From Mycolicibacterium sp. MU0053 (GTDB lineage Bacteria; Actinomycetota; Actinomycetes; Mycobacteriales; Mycobacteriaceae): a stretch of DNA of 64,000 nucleotides. The notes under the pieces were generated by a model. It saw only the letters and a list, made by a program, of their open reading frames with translations. It had not been told where the DNA came from and searched no databases. Shown piece after piece: positions 37,886 to 47,018 of this stretch. Location: positions 124,001 through 188,000 of the forward strand of contig NZ_OY726397.1 in assembly GCF_963378095.1 (NCBI RefSeq), written 5' to 3'. Numbering within the stretch: position 1 is the first letter of the stretch; each line of letters begins with the position of its first letter. The position numbers were made by a program, and so were the translations under genes.

Positions 37886-38668
37886 TCAGATGGGCAGCTT
37901 GCGGAAGATGGGCCGCGGGATGTGGCGCATGACCGACATCAGCACGCGGACCGGGGCGGGCGCCCAGACCAGGTCCTTGCCCTTGGCGGCCGAGGCCACC
38001 GCCAACTCGGCGACGTCTTCCTTGTCCACCGTGAACGGCGCCTCCTTGGCGCCCGTCGCCTTCCAGTGCTCCAGGGTGGTGGTCGTGCGGACCTGCCCGG
38101 GCCGAATGACCAGAACCCGAACCCCGAACTCGCGCAACGCCTCTCCGAGGCCCAGGTAGAACCCGTCGAGGCCGGCCTTGGTGGAGCCGTAGACGAAGTT
38201 GGACCGACGGACCCGTTCGCCCGCCACCGACGACATCGCGATGATCTGGCCGCTGCCCTGCGCCCGCATCTTCTGGCCGACCAGCACGCCCACCGAAACT
38301 GCGGCCGTGTAGTTGATCTGGGCCGTCAGCACGGCCTTGGCCTGATCCTGCCAGAGTTCTTCGGCATCGCCGAGCACCCCGAACGCCACGATCGCGACAT
38401 CCACATCGCCGCTCGCCCAAGCGGAGTCGATGACCGCGGGATGGGCCCCCGTGTCGAGGGCGTCGAAGTCCAGGTACTTGACCGAGCTTGCGCCGGCGGC
38501 CCGCATCTGCTCGATCGCGGCCTCGCGGCGCGGGGCGTTCGGCAGGTCGGCCAGAATGACGCGCGCCTGGGCGTCCCGCAGATAGCGGGCGCAGATCGCC
38601 AGACCGATCTCGGACGTGCCGCCCAAGAGCAGAATGGTCTGCGGGTTACCTACAGCATCGAAAACCAC
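37886..38668 (-). CDS. dprE2: Decaprenylphosphoryl-2-keto-beta-D-erythro-pentose reductase DprE2
   Basis: NADH-dependent short-chain dehydrogenase that completes epimerisation of decaprenyl-phosphoryl-ribose to decaprenyl-phosphoryl-arabinose. The 260-residue product has the dinucleotide loop [13 protein letters not shown], an NYTAAVSVG stretch, the serine in [12 protein letters not shown] and the YGSTKAG catalytic Tyr-x-x-x-Lys motif. It ends IFRKLPI like Rv3791. The start is a GTG at 38668 ([10 protein letters not shown]) that shares a base with the dprE1 stop (TAGTG), so translation is likely coupled. Confidence 0.95.
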   Translation of the reverse strand: MVFDAVGNPQTILLLGGTSEIGLAICARYLRDAQARVILADLPNAPRREAAIEQMRAAGASSVKYLDFDALDTGAHPAVIDSAWASGDVDVAIVAFGVLGDAEELWQDQAKAVLTAQINYTAAVSVGVLVGQKMRAQGSGQIIAMSSVAGERVRRSNFVYGSTKAGLDGFYLGLGEALREFGVRVLVIRPGQVRTTTTLEHWKATGAKEAPFTVDKEDVAELAVASAAKGKDLVWAPAPVRVLMSVMRHIPRPIFRKLPI

Positions 38669-40038
38669 TACTGAAGCTCCAGACGTCGGGCCATGTCGGA
38701 CATGAACACTCCTTCGGGATCGACCTTGCGGCGCACAGCGATCCATTCGTCGATCCGCGGATACATGGCGTGAAAGGTTGCCGCGGTGGTGCGGGAATCC
38801 TTGGCGGTGTAGAGCCGGCCGCCGAACTCCAGCACCCGTTTGTCGAGCCCGGTCAGAAACTCGCCGAGGCCGGCCTTGATGGGGAAGTCCACACAGATGT
38901 TCCAGCCCGGGATGGGGAAGCTGAGCGGGGCCCGGTTGCCGGGGCCGAACAGCTTGAACACGTTGAGGAATGACACGTGCCCGCTGGCCTGGATGTCGCG
39001 CACGATGGCCTTGAACTCGTCGACGGCCTCGGTGGGGACCACGAACTGGTACTGGCCGAAACCGGCCGAGCCGTACGCCCGATTCCACTCACCGACCATG
39101 TCCAGCGGGTGATAGAACTGCGTCAGGTTCTGGGCCTTGCCGCGGTAGGTCTTCCCCATCCGGTACCACAGCTCGGTCATGGGACCGAAGGTGAACTTGT
39201 TGGCCAGGCCGTTGGGGAACACGTCCGGGGCCGTGAAGTATTGCGGCGCATCGAATCTCAACGGATTCTTGGCCAGCGACTCGGGCAGCTGGTCGACGGT
39301 GGCCAGCGAGCCGCGGGAGATGACGGCGCGGCCGAGTTTCGGTGGGGCGCTGATCGCGTCGAACCAGGCGCTGGAGTAGGTGTAGTTGGCCTCGGTGCCG
39401 TCGCTGTGGAAGGCGATGGTCTCGTCGAGCCCACCGGTGACGTCGCCGTCGGCGATGAAGTAGGCGGTCTCGGTCGGGGTCATCGCGATGGTGGCGCGCA
39501 AAATGATGCCGGTCAGGCCGTTGCCGCCGATGGTGGCCCAGAACAGCTCGGCCTCGGCGCCGTCGGGCGTCAGCGGGTGGACTTGGCCGTCCGCGGTGAG
39601 CAGGTCCATGCTGCGCACGTGGTTGCCGAAGCTGCCGGCGCTGTGGTGGTTCTTGCCGTGGATGTCGCAGGCGATGGCACCGCCCACGGTGACCTGTCGG
39701 GTGCCCGGCAGCACCGGCACCCACAGGCCCAGCGGCAGCGCGGCACGCATCAGCTGATCCAGGTTCACCCCCGCGTCGACGTCCACCAGGTGGGTGTGGG
39801 AGTCCATCGAGTGGATCCGGTTGAGCACCGACATGTCGACGACCAGGCCGCCGCCGTTCTGGGCGTTGTCGCCGTAGGAGCGGCCCAGACCGCGCGCGAT
39901 CACGCCGCGGCCGGCGCCGGCCGCGGTCCGTGCGACCGCCTCGACGACTTCCTCGGAATCGCGGGGGGCGAGCACCTCGGCGACCGAGGGTGCGGTGCGC
40001 CCCCACCCCGTCAGGCGCCGCGTCGTAACGGTAGACAT
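38668..40038 (-). CDS. dprE1: Decaprenylphosphoryl-beta-D-ribose oxidase DprE1
   Basis: FAD enzyme that oxidises decaprenyl-phosphoryl-ribose at C2; an essential drug target in the periplasm. The 456-residue product has the FAD-binding [16 protein letters not shown] and [20 protein letters not shown] stretches. Cys382 in [10 protein letters not shown] corresponds to Cys387 of M. tuberculosis, the residue modified by benzothiazinones, so the susceptible form is present. The ATG at 40038 ([14 protein letters not shown]) aligns with the family start; the frame stays open far upstream but overlaps the gtrA gene. It lies 32 bp after that gene. Confidence 0.96.
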   Translation of the reverse strand: MSTVTTRRLTGWGRTAPSVAEVLAPRDSEEVVEAVARTAAGAGRGVIARGLGRSYGDNAQNGGGLVVDMSVLNRIHSMDSHTHLVDVDAGVNLDQLMRAALPLGLWVPVLPGTRQVTVGGAIACDIHGKNHHSAGSFGNHVRSMDLLTADGQVHPLTPDGAEAELFWATIGGNGLTGIILRATIAMTPTETAYFIADGDVTGGLDETIAFHSDGTEANYTYSSAWFDAISAPPKLGRAVISRGSLATVDQLPESLAKNPLRFDAPQYFTAPDVFPNGLANKFTFGPMTELWYRMGKTYRGKAQNLTQFYHPLDMVGEWNRAYGSAGFGQYQFVVPTEAVDEFKAIVRDIQASGHVSFLNVFKLFGPGNRAPLSFPIPGWNICVDFPIKAGLGEFLTGLDKRVLEFGGRLYTAKDSRTTAATFHAMYPRIDEWIAVRRKVDPEGVFMSDMARRLELQ

Positions 40039-40070
40039 CGCTGGCAAGGGTACCGCGCGACCTGCGACGC

Positions 40071-40484
40071 TCAGCGCAGCCGGAAGATCACGGCCCGCTG
40101 CACCACGAAGTTGATGACGGTCGCGGTGCCCTGGGCGATCACAAACGCCAGCGGCACCTGCCAGGGGCGACCGGCGAATTCGAGGTAGAGCACGTAATTG
40201 ATGCCGACCTGGACCACGTAGGTCAACGCGTAGAGCACCATGACCGCGATGAACCGGGCCGTGCTCGGCGGCGCCTGGAACGTCCAGCGCCGGTTGATCA
40301 GGTAGGCCGTCATGGTGCCGGCGATGAAACTCAGCGTCTTTGCCACGTTGACGTGCAGGCCGACCGCCAGCAGCGCGATGTAGAGGCCGAAGTCCACGAC
40401 GGCCGAGAACCCGCCGGTGACCAGGAAGCGCAGCACCTGCGTCTTGAGGGTCAGCGGGGAGCCTGACGGAACGGTCTCGGACAT
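40071..40484 (-). CDS. GtrA-family small membrane protein (Rv3789 type)
   Basis: A four-helix membrane protein, 137 residues, of the GtrA family. For the M. tuberculosis homologue two roles have been proposed: flipping decaprenyl-phosphoryl-arabinose, or acting as an anchor for AftA and other arabinan enzymes. Visible motifs are [22 protein letters not shown] and [12 protein letters not shown], which are typical of GtrA. The ATG at 40484 (MSETVPSG) gives the most compact protein; the frame is open upstream but overlaps the divergent HD gene. First gene of the dprE-emb operon. Confidence 0.9.
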   Translation of the reverse strand: MSETVPSGSPLTLKTQVLRFLVTGGFSAVVDFGLYIALLAVGLHVNVAKTLSFIAGTMTAYLINRRWTFQAPPSTARFIAVMVLYALTYVVQVGINYVLYLEFAGRPWQVPLAFVIAQGTATVINFVVQRAVIFRLR

Positions 40485-40527
40485 CGCCGGGAAGCTTACG
40501 GGGCGGGGAGGCTGCGACAATGGTCGC

Positions 40528-41145
40528 GTGGAGGATTTGGTCCGGGCTTGGCGAGCCCTGATTGCGCCGCACACGTCGTCGCCCGAGGCCGACGACATCG
40601 GGCGTGCGCTGCTGGCGAGTTGGACCGAGCCGCACCGGCGTTACCACGACGTGGTGCACCTGCGCGGGGTGCTGGCCGCGATCGACGACCTCGCGCCGTT
40701 GGCCGCCGATCCGGACGCGGTCCGGCTGGCCGCGTGGTACCACGACGCGGTGTACGCGGGCAGCCCCGACGACGAGGAGAACAGCGCCCGCAAGGCCGAG
40801 GCCGAGTTGACGGCGCTGGGCGTGCCGGCACCCTTGGTCGCCGAGGTGGCCCGGCTGGTGCGGATGACCGTCGAACACGACCCCGCCCCCGGGGACAGCA
40901 ACGCCGAGGTGCTCTCCGATGCCGACCTCGCCGCGCTGGCCGTCGCGGCCGAGGACTACCGCCGCAACACCGCGGCGATCCGGGCCGAATACGCGCACGT
41001 CCCCGAGGAGGCCTTCCGCGCCGGCCGGGTGCGGGCCATCGAGGCGCTGCTGGTGGGGCCCTGGCTGTTCCGCACCGAGATCGCGCGGCAGCGGTGGGAA
41101 CGGCAGGCCCGGGCCAATCTGCGCGCCGAGCTGGCGACGCTGTAG
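40528..41145 (+). CDS. HD-domain metal-dependent phosphohydrolase-like protein
   Basis: Substrate unknown. The 205-residue helical protein has a YHDVVHL histidine, the HD doublet in [26 protein letters not shown] and a late aspartate in LSDADLAAL, all matching metal ligands of HD-type hydrolases. The GTG at 40528 (MEDLVRAW) was chosen; it lies 43 bp from the divergently read gtrA gene, so both share a promoter region. It ends just before a hairpin shared with the convergent MocR gene. M. tuberculosis has other genes (Rv3784-Rv3788) between the Rv3789 and Rv3783 homologues. Confidence 0.85.
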   Translation: MEDLVRAWRALIAPHTSSPEADDIGRALLASWTEPHRRYHDVVHLRGVLAAIDDLAPLAADPDAVRLAAWYHDAVYAGSPDDEENSARKAEAELTALGVPAPLVAEVARLVRMTVEHDPAPGDSNAEVLSDADLAALAVAAEDYRRNTAAIRAEYAHVPEEAFRAGRVRAIEALLVGPWLFRTEIARQRWERQARANLRAELATL

Positions 41146-41162
41146 CCCGGAGGCTCCCGGGC
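41145..41162. terminator. Hairpin between convergent genes, possible terminator
   Basis: GCCCGG (41145-41150) pairs with CCGGGC (41157-41162) around a six-base loop, exactly between two facing stop codons. There is no T-tract, so activity is a guess. Confidence 0.35.
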
Positions 41163-41167
41163 CGGTG

Positions 41168-42595
41168 TCAGCGCCGCGGTTCCAGCGTCGTCCGGATGAT
41201 CGCGACGAGCGCGTCGACCGCGGCGGCGAACGCGTGTTCGGCCGGGGTGCCGAAATTGACGACGATGCCGTCGGGCCGCTCGACGTGCGGGCTGGCGTGC
41301 GGGTGCCGCGCCCGCGACAACCCCTCGAGCGCCACCCCGGCGTCGCCCGCGCGCTGCAGCACCTCGTGTTCGGTGCCCGCGGGTAGCTTCAACAGCAGGT
41401 GCAGACCCGCCGGCACCCCGCTGACCTCAAGCGCCGGCGCCGCCTGCCGCAGCCGCTCCACCAGCACCGCGCGCCGCCGTTGATAGCTCGCGCGTTGTCG
41501 TCGAATGTGCTTGTCGTAGTTGCCGTTCCGGATGAATTCGGCCATGGTCAGCTGGGTCAGCGCGTCGACGTACCACTGCTGACCGCCGGCCGCGGCCAGC
41601 ACGGCGTCCAGCAGTTCGTCGGGCACCACCATCCAGCCGAGTCGCAGCACCGGCGAGAGGCTCTTGCTCGGCGAGCCCAGGTACAGCACCCGGTCGGGCG
41701 CCAGACTCTGCAGTGCCCCAACGGGTTGCCGGTCGTAGCGGAATTCGCCGTCGTAGTCGTCCTCCAGCACGTAGCCGCCGGTGCGCTGCGCCCAATCGAT
41801 CACCGCGGAGCGTCGCGACGGGTGCAGCGGCACGCCGTGCGGGTAGTGGTGGGCCGGCGTGAGCAGCGCGGCGGCGACGTCCACCTGGTCCAATCCGGCT
41901 ACCACGGCGCCCATCTCGTCGATCCCGATCGGGACCGTCTGCGCCCCCGCCGCAGTGAGGCAATCGCGAAAGAGGAAGAGCCCGTAGGCCTCCACGGCGA
42001 TCCGCGCGGACGGGCCGAACACCCGGGCCAGTAGTTCGATGGCATGTCGGGTGCCGGCGCAGATCACGACGTTGTCGGCGGAGAGGTGCACGCCGCGGGC
42101 GCGGGACAGGTACTCGGCCAGGGCGGCGCGCAGTTCGGGGCGCCCGCGTGGGTCGCCCATCCGCAGCGCCTCGGTGGGCGCGGCGTCGAGCGCGCGGCGC
42201 GCCGAGGCCAACCAGGCCGACCGCGGGAAGGCCGACACGTCCGGCGAGCCCGGCATCAGATTGTGGGTCGGGGTGGCGCCGGTGCCGCGCGGCCGCGCCG
42301 GGAACTGCGGACGCCCGGGGTTGACCACCCAGGTCCCCGCGCCCTGACGGGACGCCAGCCAGCCCTCGGCGACCAGTTCGGCGTAGGCGTCGGCGACGGT
42401 GTTGCGCGAAATCCCCAGGTCGGAGGCCAGCGTGCGGGACGGCGGCAGCACCGTGCCGACCCCGAGGCGGCCGGATCGCACCGCGTCGCGCAGCGCGGTG
42501 AGCAGGACGTCGCGCACCCCGCGCGTGCCCGGGACGATCGACTCCCGCAGGTCCAGATGCAGGTCTCGCGTGCCCGTATTGGCCCATGAACTCAT
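41168..42595 (-). CDS. MocR/PdxR-type GntR transcription regulator with aminotransferase domain
   Basis: A 475-residue regulator. The N-terminal winged helix carries [27 protein letters not shown], and the C-terminal fold-type I aminotransferase-like domain carries [10 protein letters not shown] and the PLP-binding lysine in [16 protein letters not shown]. Proteins of this kind sense PLP or amino compounds and often control a divergent neighbour. Here the divergent gene, 50 bp away, encodes an AhpD-like protein and is a likely target (inference). The ATG at 42595 (MSSWANTG) is preferred; an ATG at 42619 would add eight residues. Confidence 0.88.
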   Translation of the reverse strand: MSSWANTGTRDLHLDLRESIVPGTRGVRDVLLTALRDAVRSGRLGVGTVLPPSRTLASDLGISRNTVADAYAELVAEGWLASRQGAGTWVVNPGRPQFPARPRGTGATPTHNLMPGSPDVSAFPRSAWLASARRALDAAPTEALRMGDPRGRPELRAALAEYLSRARGVHLSADNVVICAGTRHAIELLARVFGPSARIAVEAYGLFLFRDCLTAAGAQTVPIGIDEMGAVVAGLDQVDVAAALLTPAHHYPHGVPLHPSRRSAVIDWAQRTGGYVLEDDYDGEFRYDRQPVGALQSLAPDRVLYLGSPSKSLSPVLRLGWMVVPDELLDAVLAAAGGQQWYVDALTQLTMAEFIRNGNYDKHIRRQRASYQRRRAVLVERLRQAAPALEVSGVPAGLHLLLKLPAGTEHEVLQRAGDAGVALEGLSRARHPHASPHVERPDGIVVNFGTPAEHAFAAAVDALVAIIRTTLEPRR

Positions 42596-42645
42596 GCCTG
42601 AATTGCACCACACAAACATGCCGATTCGGGCCTAGCGTGGGTGCC

Positions 42646-43110
42646 ATGACACAAACGCTGGAAGTCACCCGCATCAACATGAACCGCGTCTCCCCCGAGC
42701 TCTACGCGGCGATGATCGCGCTCGACAACGCCGCGAGCAAGGACCTCGATCCGACGCTGGCCGAGCTGATCAAGATCCGCGCCTCGCAGCTCAACCACTG
42801 CGCGTACTGCATCGACATGCACACCCACAGTGCGCGCAAGCGCGGCGAGACCGAGCAGCGCATCTACCTGCTCTCGGCCTGGCGGGAGGTGCCCGATCTC
42901 TACACCGAACAGGAGCAGGCCGCGCTGGCGCTGACCGAGGAGATGACCAATCTGTCCGGCGGCGAACACGTCTCCGACGCGGTGTATGCGCGCGCCGCGG
43001 CGGCCTTCACCGAGCGCGAACTCGGTCAGGTGATCGCGATGGCGTTGGCCATCAACGCCTGGAACCGCATCGGCGTGACCACCCGCCTGCAACCGCCGAC
43101 GCGGCGCTAG
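42646..43110 (+). CDS. AhpD-like carboxymuconolactone decarboxylase-family protein
   Basis: Probable small alkylhydroperoxidase-type reductase. The 154-residue protein has the CxxC redox pair in HCAYCIDMHTHSARKRGE, the typical AhpD/CMD core motif, with the following histidine of the proton relay, and flanking helices (ELIKIRASQLN before, VIAMALAINAWNRIG after). The ATG at 42646 gives MTQTLEV. It stands back to back with the MocR-type regulator, with 50 bp between starts. A role in peroxide or organic-substrate detoxification under control of that regulator is an inference. Confidence 0.88.
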   Translation: MTQTLEVTRINMNRVSPELYAAMIALDNAASKDLDPTLAELIKIRASQLNHCAYCIDMHTHSARKRGETEQRIYLLSAWREVPDLYTEQEQAALALTEEMTNLSGGEHVSDAVYARAAAAFTERELGQVIAMALAINAWNRIGVTTRLQPPTRR

Positions 43111-43180
43111 GGTCGTTCGGCCCGTCGGCCGATGCCCGGTGTCCCTGGCACGTTGTGGGCCACCGCACGACAATGGCGTC

Positions 43181-43615
43181 ATGAGCGCTGAACCCCAACC
43201 GGTGACCACGCTGACCGACCAGGAGAGCTGGGAACTGCTGTCCGGCGTGTACCTGGGTCGGTTGGTGACCACCCTCGGTGGGCGGGCCGAGATCTTCCCG
43301 GTGAACTACGTGGTGCAACGCGGCACGATCCTGTTCCGCAGCGCCGAGGGCACCAAGCTGTTCGGCACGGTGATGAATGAGAGGGTGCTCTTCGAGGCCG
43401 ACGATCACAACGCCGTCGGCGGCTGGAGCGTCATCGTGCGCGGCAACGCCGAGGTGCTCTACGGCTCCGAGGACATCGAGGAGGCCGAGCGGGCCGGCCT
43501 GTACCCCTGGACCGCGACGTTGAAGCTGCGCTACGTCCGCATCACCCCCACCGAGACCTCGGGCCGACGCTTCGTGTTCGGCCCCGAACCGGACGGTGGC
43601 CACGTCCCGGGATAG
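43181..43615 (+). CDS. Flavin/F420-binding pyridoxamine-phosphate-oxidase-like protein
   Basis: A 144-residue split-barrel protein of the PNPOx-like superfamily. Visible segments are SWELLSGVYLGRLVTT, FPVNYVV, ILFRSAEGTKL and VIVRGNAEVLY, matching small flavin- or F420-binding proteins that are common in mycobacteria. Substrate and cofactor cannot be told apart by eye. The ATG at 43181 (MSAEPQPV) is chosen. It is 70 bp downstream of the AhpD-like gene in the same direction and may be co-transcribed. After it comes a 327-bp repeat-bearing gap. Confidence 0.8.
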   Translation: MSAEPQPVTTLTDQESWELLSGVYLGRLVTTLGGRAEIFPVNYVVQRGTILFRSAEGTKLFGTVMNERVLFEADDHNAVGGWSVIVRGNAEVLYGSEDIEEAERAGLYPWTATLKLRYVRITPTETSGRRFVFGPEPDGGHVPG

Positions 43616-43623
43616 TTCCCCCC

Positions 43624-43651
43624 ACTCGCCACTCGCCACTCGCCACTCGCC
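43624..43651 (+). repeat. Four-copy 7-bp tandem repeat (ACTCGCC)
   Basis: Four copies of ACTCGCC in a row, followed by a GCGAGCGG/CCGCGAGC palindrome-like stretch, in the gap between two convergent genes. Confidence 0.8.
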
Positions 43652-43664
43652 GCGAGCGGCTCGC

Positions 43665-43724
43665 CGCGAGCGGGCGTGTCCCCGGCCGACACGCCGCAGA
43701 TTTCACCGAGTTTGCGCACCCTCG
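43665..43724 (+). repeat. Dispersed ~60-bp palindromic element, copy C
   Basis: Begins CGCGAGCGGGCGTGTCCCC, continues GGCCGACACGCCG and ends TTTGCGCACCCTCG. The inner GCGTGT/ACACGC arms and the outer CGAG/CTCG ends can form a nested hairpin. It sits in the 327-bp gap between convergent genes (43616-43942), consistent with a transcript-end role. The rest of the gap shows no gene. Confidence 0.65.
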
Positions 43725-43942
43725 TCGCAGAGGTGGTGACGGCGGCGGTGCTCGCTGGCCCATATTGGGGCGCTGTCACGGCTAATGGGCGTCGAGATTG
43801 TGGTGGCAGCACCGAGATCGCTGTGGTGGCGACGAGGTTGTGCTGGTGGCGGTGATTGGTGCGAATTCGCGCAAAGGAGTCAATCCCAGCGCCGTGAATG
43901 CAATCTCGGGTGGGGCGCCCCGGTGCGAGCGCTCCGCGCCGC

Positions 43943-44773
43943 CTACACCCAATAAGGGACCCGTGCCCGGTACTGGCGCATCGCGAGCATCGCGACCGTC
44001 CAGCCGACGATCGTCAGCACGATGACCACGACCCAGTGCCGTAGTTCTTGGGTGTCGCCGAGCAGTGGGGCGCGCACGATGTCGAGGTAGTGCAGCAGCG
44101 GGTTGAGTTCGACGATCTTCAGCCAGCCCTCGGCGCCCTGCTGCTGCAGGGTCTTGTCGTTCCAGATGATGGGCGTCATGAAGAACAGCAACTGCGTGAT
44201 CGAGAACAGCAGCGGCCCGATGTCGCGGTAGCGGGTGGCGAGGATGCCGAAGCACAGCGACACCCACACACAGTTCAGCGTGATCAGGCCCAGCGCCAGG
44301 ATGAACGAAAGGTCGGCCCAGGACCAGGGTTTGGGGAAGATGATCGCGATGATCACGTAGATGATGATGTTGTGGCCGAACAGGATCATCTGCCGCCACA
44401 CCAGCCGGTAGACGTGCACGCTCAACGGGGTGGGCAACTGCTTGATCAGGCCCTCGTTGGCGACGAACACCTCCGAGCCCTCGATGATCGACGCGTTGAT
44501 CAGATTCCAAATGATCAGTCCGAGCGTCACATAGGGCAGGTGCTCGGACAGTTCGAGCTTGAACAGCTTGGAGTACAGCGCACCCATCGCGACGGCGGTC
44601 GTGCCGGTGGCGATCGTGATCCAGAACGGGCCCAGCACCGAGCGCCGGTAGCGCTGTTTGATGTCCTGCCAACCCAAGTGCAGCCAGAGTTCGCGCCGGG
44701 CGAACCCGTCGGCGAGATCGCGGCGGGCCCGCACGAACGTCCGGGACTGCGCGGTGGCGTCGGTGAAGGTCAT
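43943..44773 (-). CDS. wzm: Galactan ABC exporter, permease subunit
   Basis: Membrane subunit of the ABC-2-type transporter thought to move lipid-linked galactan across the membrane. The 276-residue protein has an N-terminal amphipathic part (LHLGWQDIKQRYRRSVLGPFW, the classic Wzm motif) and six hydrophobic helices, with the LLFFMTPIIW and LNPLLHYLDIVRAPLLG stretches. The ATG at 44773 overlaps the glfT1 stop (ATGA). Homologue of Rv3783. Order wzt, glfT1, wzm on the minus strand fits the conserved galactan initiation/export operon. Confidence 0.93.
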   Translation of the reverse strand: MTFTDATAQSRTFVRARRDLADGFARRELWLHLGWQDIKQRYRRSVLGPFWITIATGTTAVAMGALYSKLFKLELSEHLPYVTLGLIIWNLINASIIEGSEVFVANEGLIKQLPTPLSVHVYRLVWRQMILFGHNIIIYVIIAIIFPKPWSWADLSFILALGLITLNCVWVSLCFGILATRYRDIGPLLFSITQLLFFMTPIIWNDKTLQQQGAEGWLKIVELNPLLHYLDIVRAPLLGDTQELRHWVVVIVLTIVGWTVAMLAMRQYRARVPYWV

Positions 44774-45693
44774 CCTTCTGTTCTCCCGTTGCTTCGCTCG
44801 GCCCTGACGAACCGCTCGCGTCGGCCGAGTCGGCGCAGCCGCACCCAGTCCCGAAATCCCGCAGGGTCCCGACGAGATACCAGAAAGTACCAGCCGAACC
44901 GCACCCATTCCTGCGGCAGCAGCTTGCGCAGACCGGGTTGGGCCAGCAAGTAGCCGCGGTTGCGGTAGGTGAAGAAGCGTTTGGTCTCGTCGTCGGGATA
45001 TTGGGTGTGCATCCGACCGCCGAGGATGGGCTTGAACTCGTCGCTGCCCTGCGGGTGCAGATACACCGCGTCCAGGCAGGTTCCGAATGGCAGCCCGGAC
45101 CGCACCAGGCGGCGATGCACCTCGACCTCGTCACCGCGGAAGAACAGTCGAATGTCCGGCACGCCAACGGCTTCCACGGTCTCGGCACGAAACAGCGCGC
45201 CGTTGAACAGCGAGGCGATGCCGGGCAGCAGATCATCGGCCCCGTCGCTGCGCAACTCGGCGGCGAACCGGCGCCAGACCAGGCCGCGGCGCAGCGGGAA
45301 CGCCAGTCGCGCCGGATCATTGAGGTCACACACCATCGGCGAGACCTCGGCCAGGCCGTGGCGCTGGGCGCAGTCGAGCAGCGTCGTCAGCACCTCGGGG
45401 CCCTCGGGGCGGCCGTCGTCGTCGGCGAGCCAGATCCAGTCCGCCCCGGCCGCGAGCGCATGCAGCATGCCGAGCGCGAACCCGCCCGCCCCGCCGAGGT
45501 TGCGTCGCGAGCCCAGGTAGGTCGACGGGATCGGTTGTCCGGCAACAAGTTCAGCCACTCGGCCGTCGTTGTCATTGTCGACGACAATGAGCTGGTCGGG
45601 ACGACGACGCTGGGCGGCCAGCGCATCCAGCGACTTGGCCAGTTCGTCGGGGCGACGGTGGGTGACGACCACCGCGCAGACGCGCTCACTCAT
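44770..45693 (-). CDS. glfT1: Galactofuranosyltransferase GlfT1 (galactan initiation)
   Basis: Adds the first two galactofuranose residues onto the rhamnosyl-GlcNAc-decaprenyl linker. The 307-residue GT-A (GT2) enzyme has the opening CAVVVTHRRP, the metal-binding ADDDGRPE motif, a SLFNGALF acceptor region and the FFRGDEVEVHRR motif with the likely base. The ATG at 45693 (MSERVCAVVV) overlaps the wzt stop by 4 bp, and its stop overlaps wzm by 4 bp, so all three are tightly coupled. Corresponds to Rv3782. Confidence 0.94.
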   Translation of the reverse strand: MSERVCAVVVTHRRPDELAKSLDALAAQRRRPDQLIVVDNDNDGRVAELVAGQPIPSTYLGSRRNLGGAGGFALGMLHALAAGADWIWLADDDGRPEGPEVLTTLLDCAQRHGLAEVSPMVCDLNDPARLAFPLRRGLVWRRFAAELRSDGADDLLPGIASLFNGALFRAETVEAVGVPDIRLFFRGDEVEVHRRLVRSGLPFGTCLDAVYLHPQGSDEFKPILGGRMHTQYPDDETKRFFTYRNRGYLLAQPGLRKLLPQEWVRFGWYFLVSRRDPAGFRDWVRLRRLGRRERFVRAERSNGRTEG

Positions 45694-46496
45694 ACCGGCG
45701 GTGACTCTCGGGCGACCTTGTCGAGGACCTCGCGGACGGTGCGCGCCGCGTCGGGCCCCTCGTAAGCGTGCACCACCTCTTCGATACCCCCGGTCATCCG
45801 GATCGTGCCGTGGTCGATCCACATGGCCGTCTTGCACAGCCGCGCCAGAAATTCATTGGAGTGGCTGGCGAACACCAGGATCCCGGAGCGCTCCACCAGG
45901 CTCTGCAGCCGCGTCTGGGCCTTCTTCAGGAAGTCGGCATCCACCGCGCCGATGCCCTCGTCGAGCAGCAGGATCTCGGGGTCGATGCTGGTGACCACGC
46001 CCATCGCCAGGCGCACGCGCATACCGGTGGAATAGGTGCGCAGCGGCATCGACAGGTACTCGCCCAGTTCGGTGAACTCGGCGATCTCGTCGACCTTGGC
46101 CATCATCTGTTTGCGGGTCTGTCCGAGGAACAGCCCGCGGATGAGGATGTTCTCGAAACCGGAGATTTCCGGATCCATCCCGACGCCGAGGTCGAAGACC
46201 GGCGCCACCCGACCCCTGACCCGCGCAATCCCGCGGGTGGGCTCGTAAATCCCCGACAGCAACCGCAGCAGGGTCGACTTGCCGGCGCCATTGTGCCCGA
46301 CCAGGCCGACGCGGTCGCCCATCTCGAGCGACATCGTGATGTCGCGCAGCGCCTCGATGACGACGACGTTGGAGTCGTTGCGGCCGATGCTGCCGCCGGC
46401 CTTGCCGAGGAAGGCCTTCTTCAGCGAGCGCGACTTGGCGTCGAAGATCGGGAACTCGACCCAGGCGTTACGGGTCTCGATGTGGGGAGCGACCAT
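45690..46496 (-). CDS. wzt: Galactan ABC exporter, ATP-binding subunit
   Basis: ATPase that powers galactan export with Wzm. The 268-residue protein has a Walker A GHNGAGKST, Q-loop region around PVFDLGVGMDPEISGFENI, signature YSTGMRVRLA, Walker B ILLLDEG and the switch histidine in FASHSNEFL. There is no C-terminal carbohydrate-binding domain, as expected for galactan transporters. The ATG at 46496 begins MVAPHIETRNAWVEFPIF, close to Rv3781. It follows bpa by 9 bp and overlaps glfT1. Confidence 0.94.
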   Translation of the reverse strand: MVAPHIETRNAWVEFPIFDAKSRSLKKAFLGKAGGSIGRNDSNVVVIEALRDITMSLEMGDRVGLVGHNGAGKSTLLRLLSGIYEPTRGIARVRGRVAPVFDLGVGMDPEISGFENILIRGLFLGQTRKQMMAKVDEIAEFTELGEYLSMPLRTYSTGMRVRLAMGVVTSIDPEILLLDEGIGAVDADFLKKAQTRLQSLVERSGILVFASHSNEFLARLCKTAMWIDHGTIRMTGGIEEVVHAYEGPDAARTVREVLDKVARESPPV

Positions 46497-46505
46497 CGCC
46501 GGTGG

Positions 46506-47018
46506 CTACAGGTACTGTCCGGTGCCCGGGTGCGATCCGCCGGGGCGACCCGGCACACCGACGCCGGGGGGCAGCGCGCCTTGGCGCATCTGTTCCAGCT
46601 GGGCACGCGCGGCCATCTGCTGGGCGAACAGCGCGGTCTGGATGCCGTGGAACAGCCCTTCCAGCCAGCCGACCAGCTGGGCCTGGGCGATTCGCAGCTC
46701 GGCATCGGAGGGCACCGCGTCCTCGGTGAACGGCAGGGCCAGCCGCTCGAGTTCCTCGCGCAACTCGGGCGCCAGGCCGTCCTCCAGCTCGCTGATCGAG
46801 GTGCGGTGGATGTCGCGGAGGCGGTTGCGGCTGGCGTCGTCCAACGGCGCGGCCTTGACCTCCTCCAGCAGCTGTTTGATCATGGTGCCGATCCGCATCA
46901 CCTTCGCGGGCTGTTCGACCAGGTCGGTGATGGGTTTGTCGTCGTCGTTCGGGCCGCCGGCCATCAGCTGGGGGTCTTGGGCCCCGATGATCTCGATGTT
47001 GTCGTCATCCGTGCTCAC
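46506..47018 (-). CDS. bpa: Bacterial proteasome activator Bpa (PafE)
   Basis: ATP-independent ring-shaped activator of the 20S proteasome that helps degrade unfolded proteins. The 170-residue product matches Rv3780 closely: LTDL-type start (ITDLVEQPAKVMRIGTMIKQL), LEDGLAPELREEL, AQLVGWLEGLFHGIQTALFAQQMAARAQLEQMR, and the C-terminal GQYL tail that docks in proteasome pockets. Four helices form the ring unit. The GTG at 47018 (MSTDDDNIEII) has a GGAGGAG site about nine bases upstream. It heads the minus-strand wzt-glfT1-wzm group, a conserved but functionally odd neighbour. Confidence 0.95.
   Translation of the reverse strand: MSTDDDNIEIIGAQDPQLMAGGPNDDDKPITDLVEQPAKVMRIGTMIKQLLEEVKAAPLDDASRNRLRDIHRTSISELEDGLAPELREELERLALPFTEDAVPSDAELRIAQAQLVGWLEGLFHGIQTALFAQQMAARAQLEQMRQGALPPGVGVPGRPGGSHPGTGQYL

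Noticed and set aside
40039..40998. Long N-terminal extension of dprE1
   Set aside because: It would overlap the gtrA-family gene and has no similarity; ATG at 40038 fits the family.
43616..43942. Coding potential in the gap between the flavin-binding protein gene and wzm
   Set aside because: Only tandem 7-mers and a palindromic element are seen; open frames there are short and repetitive.
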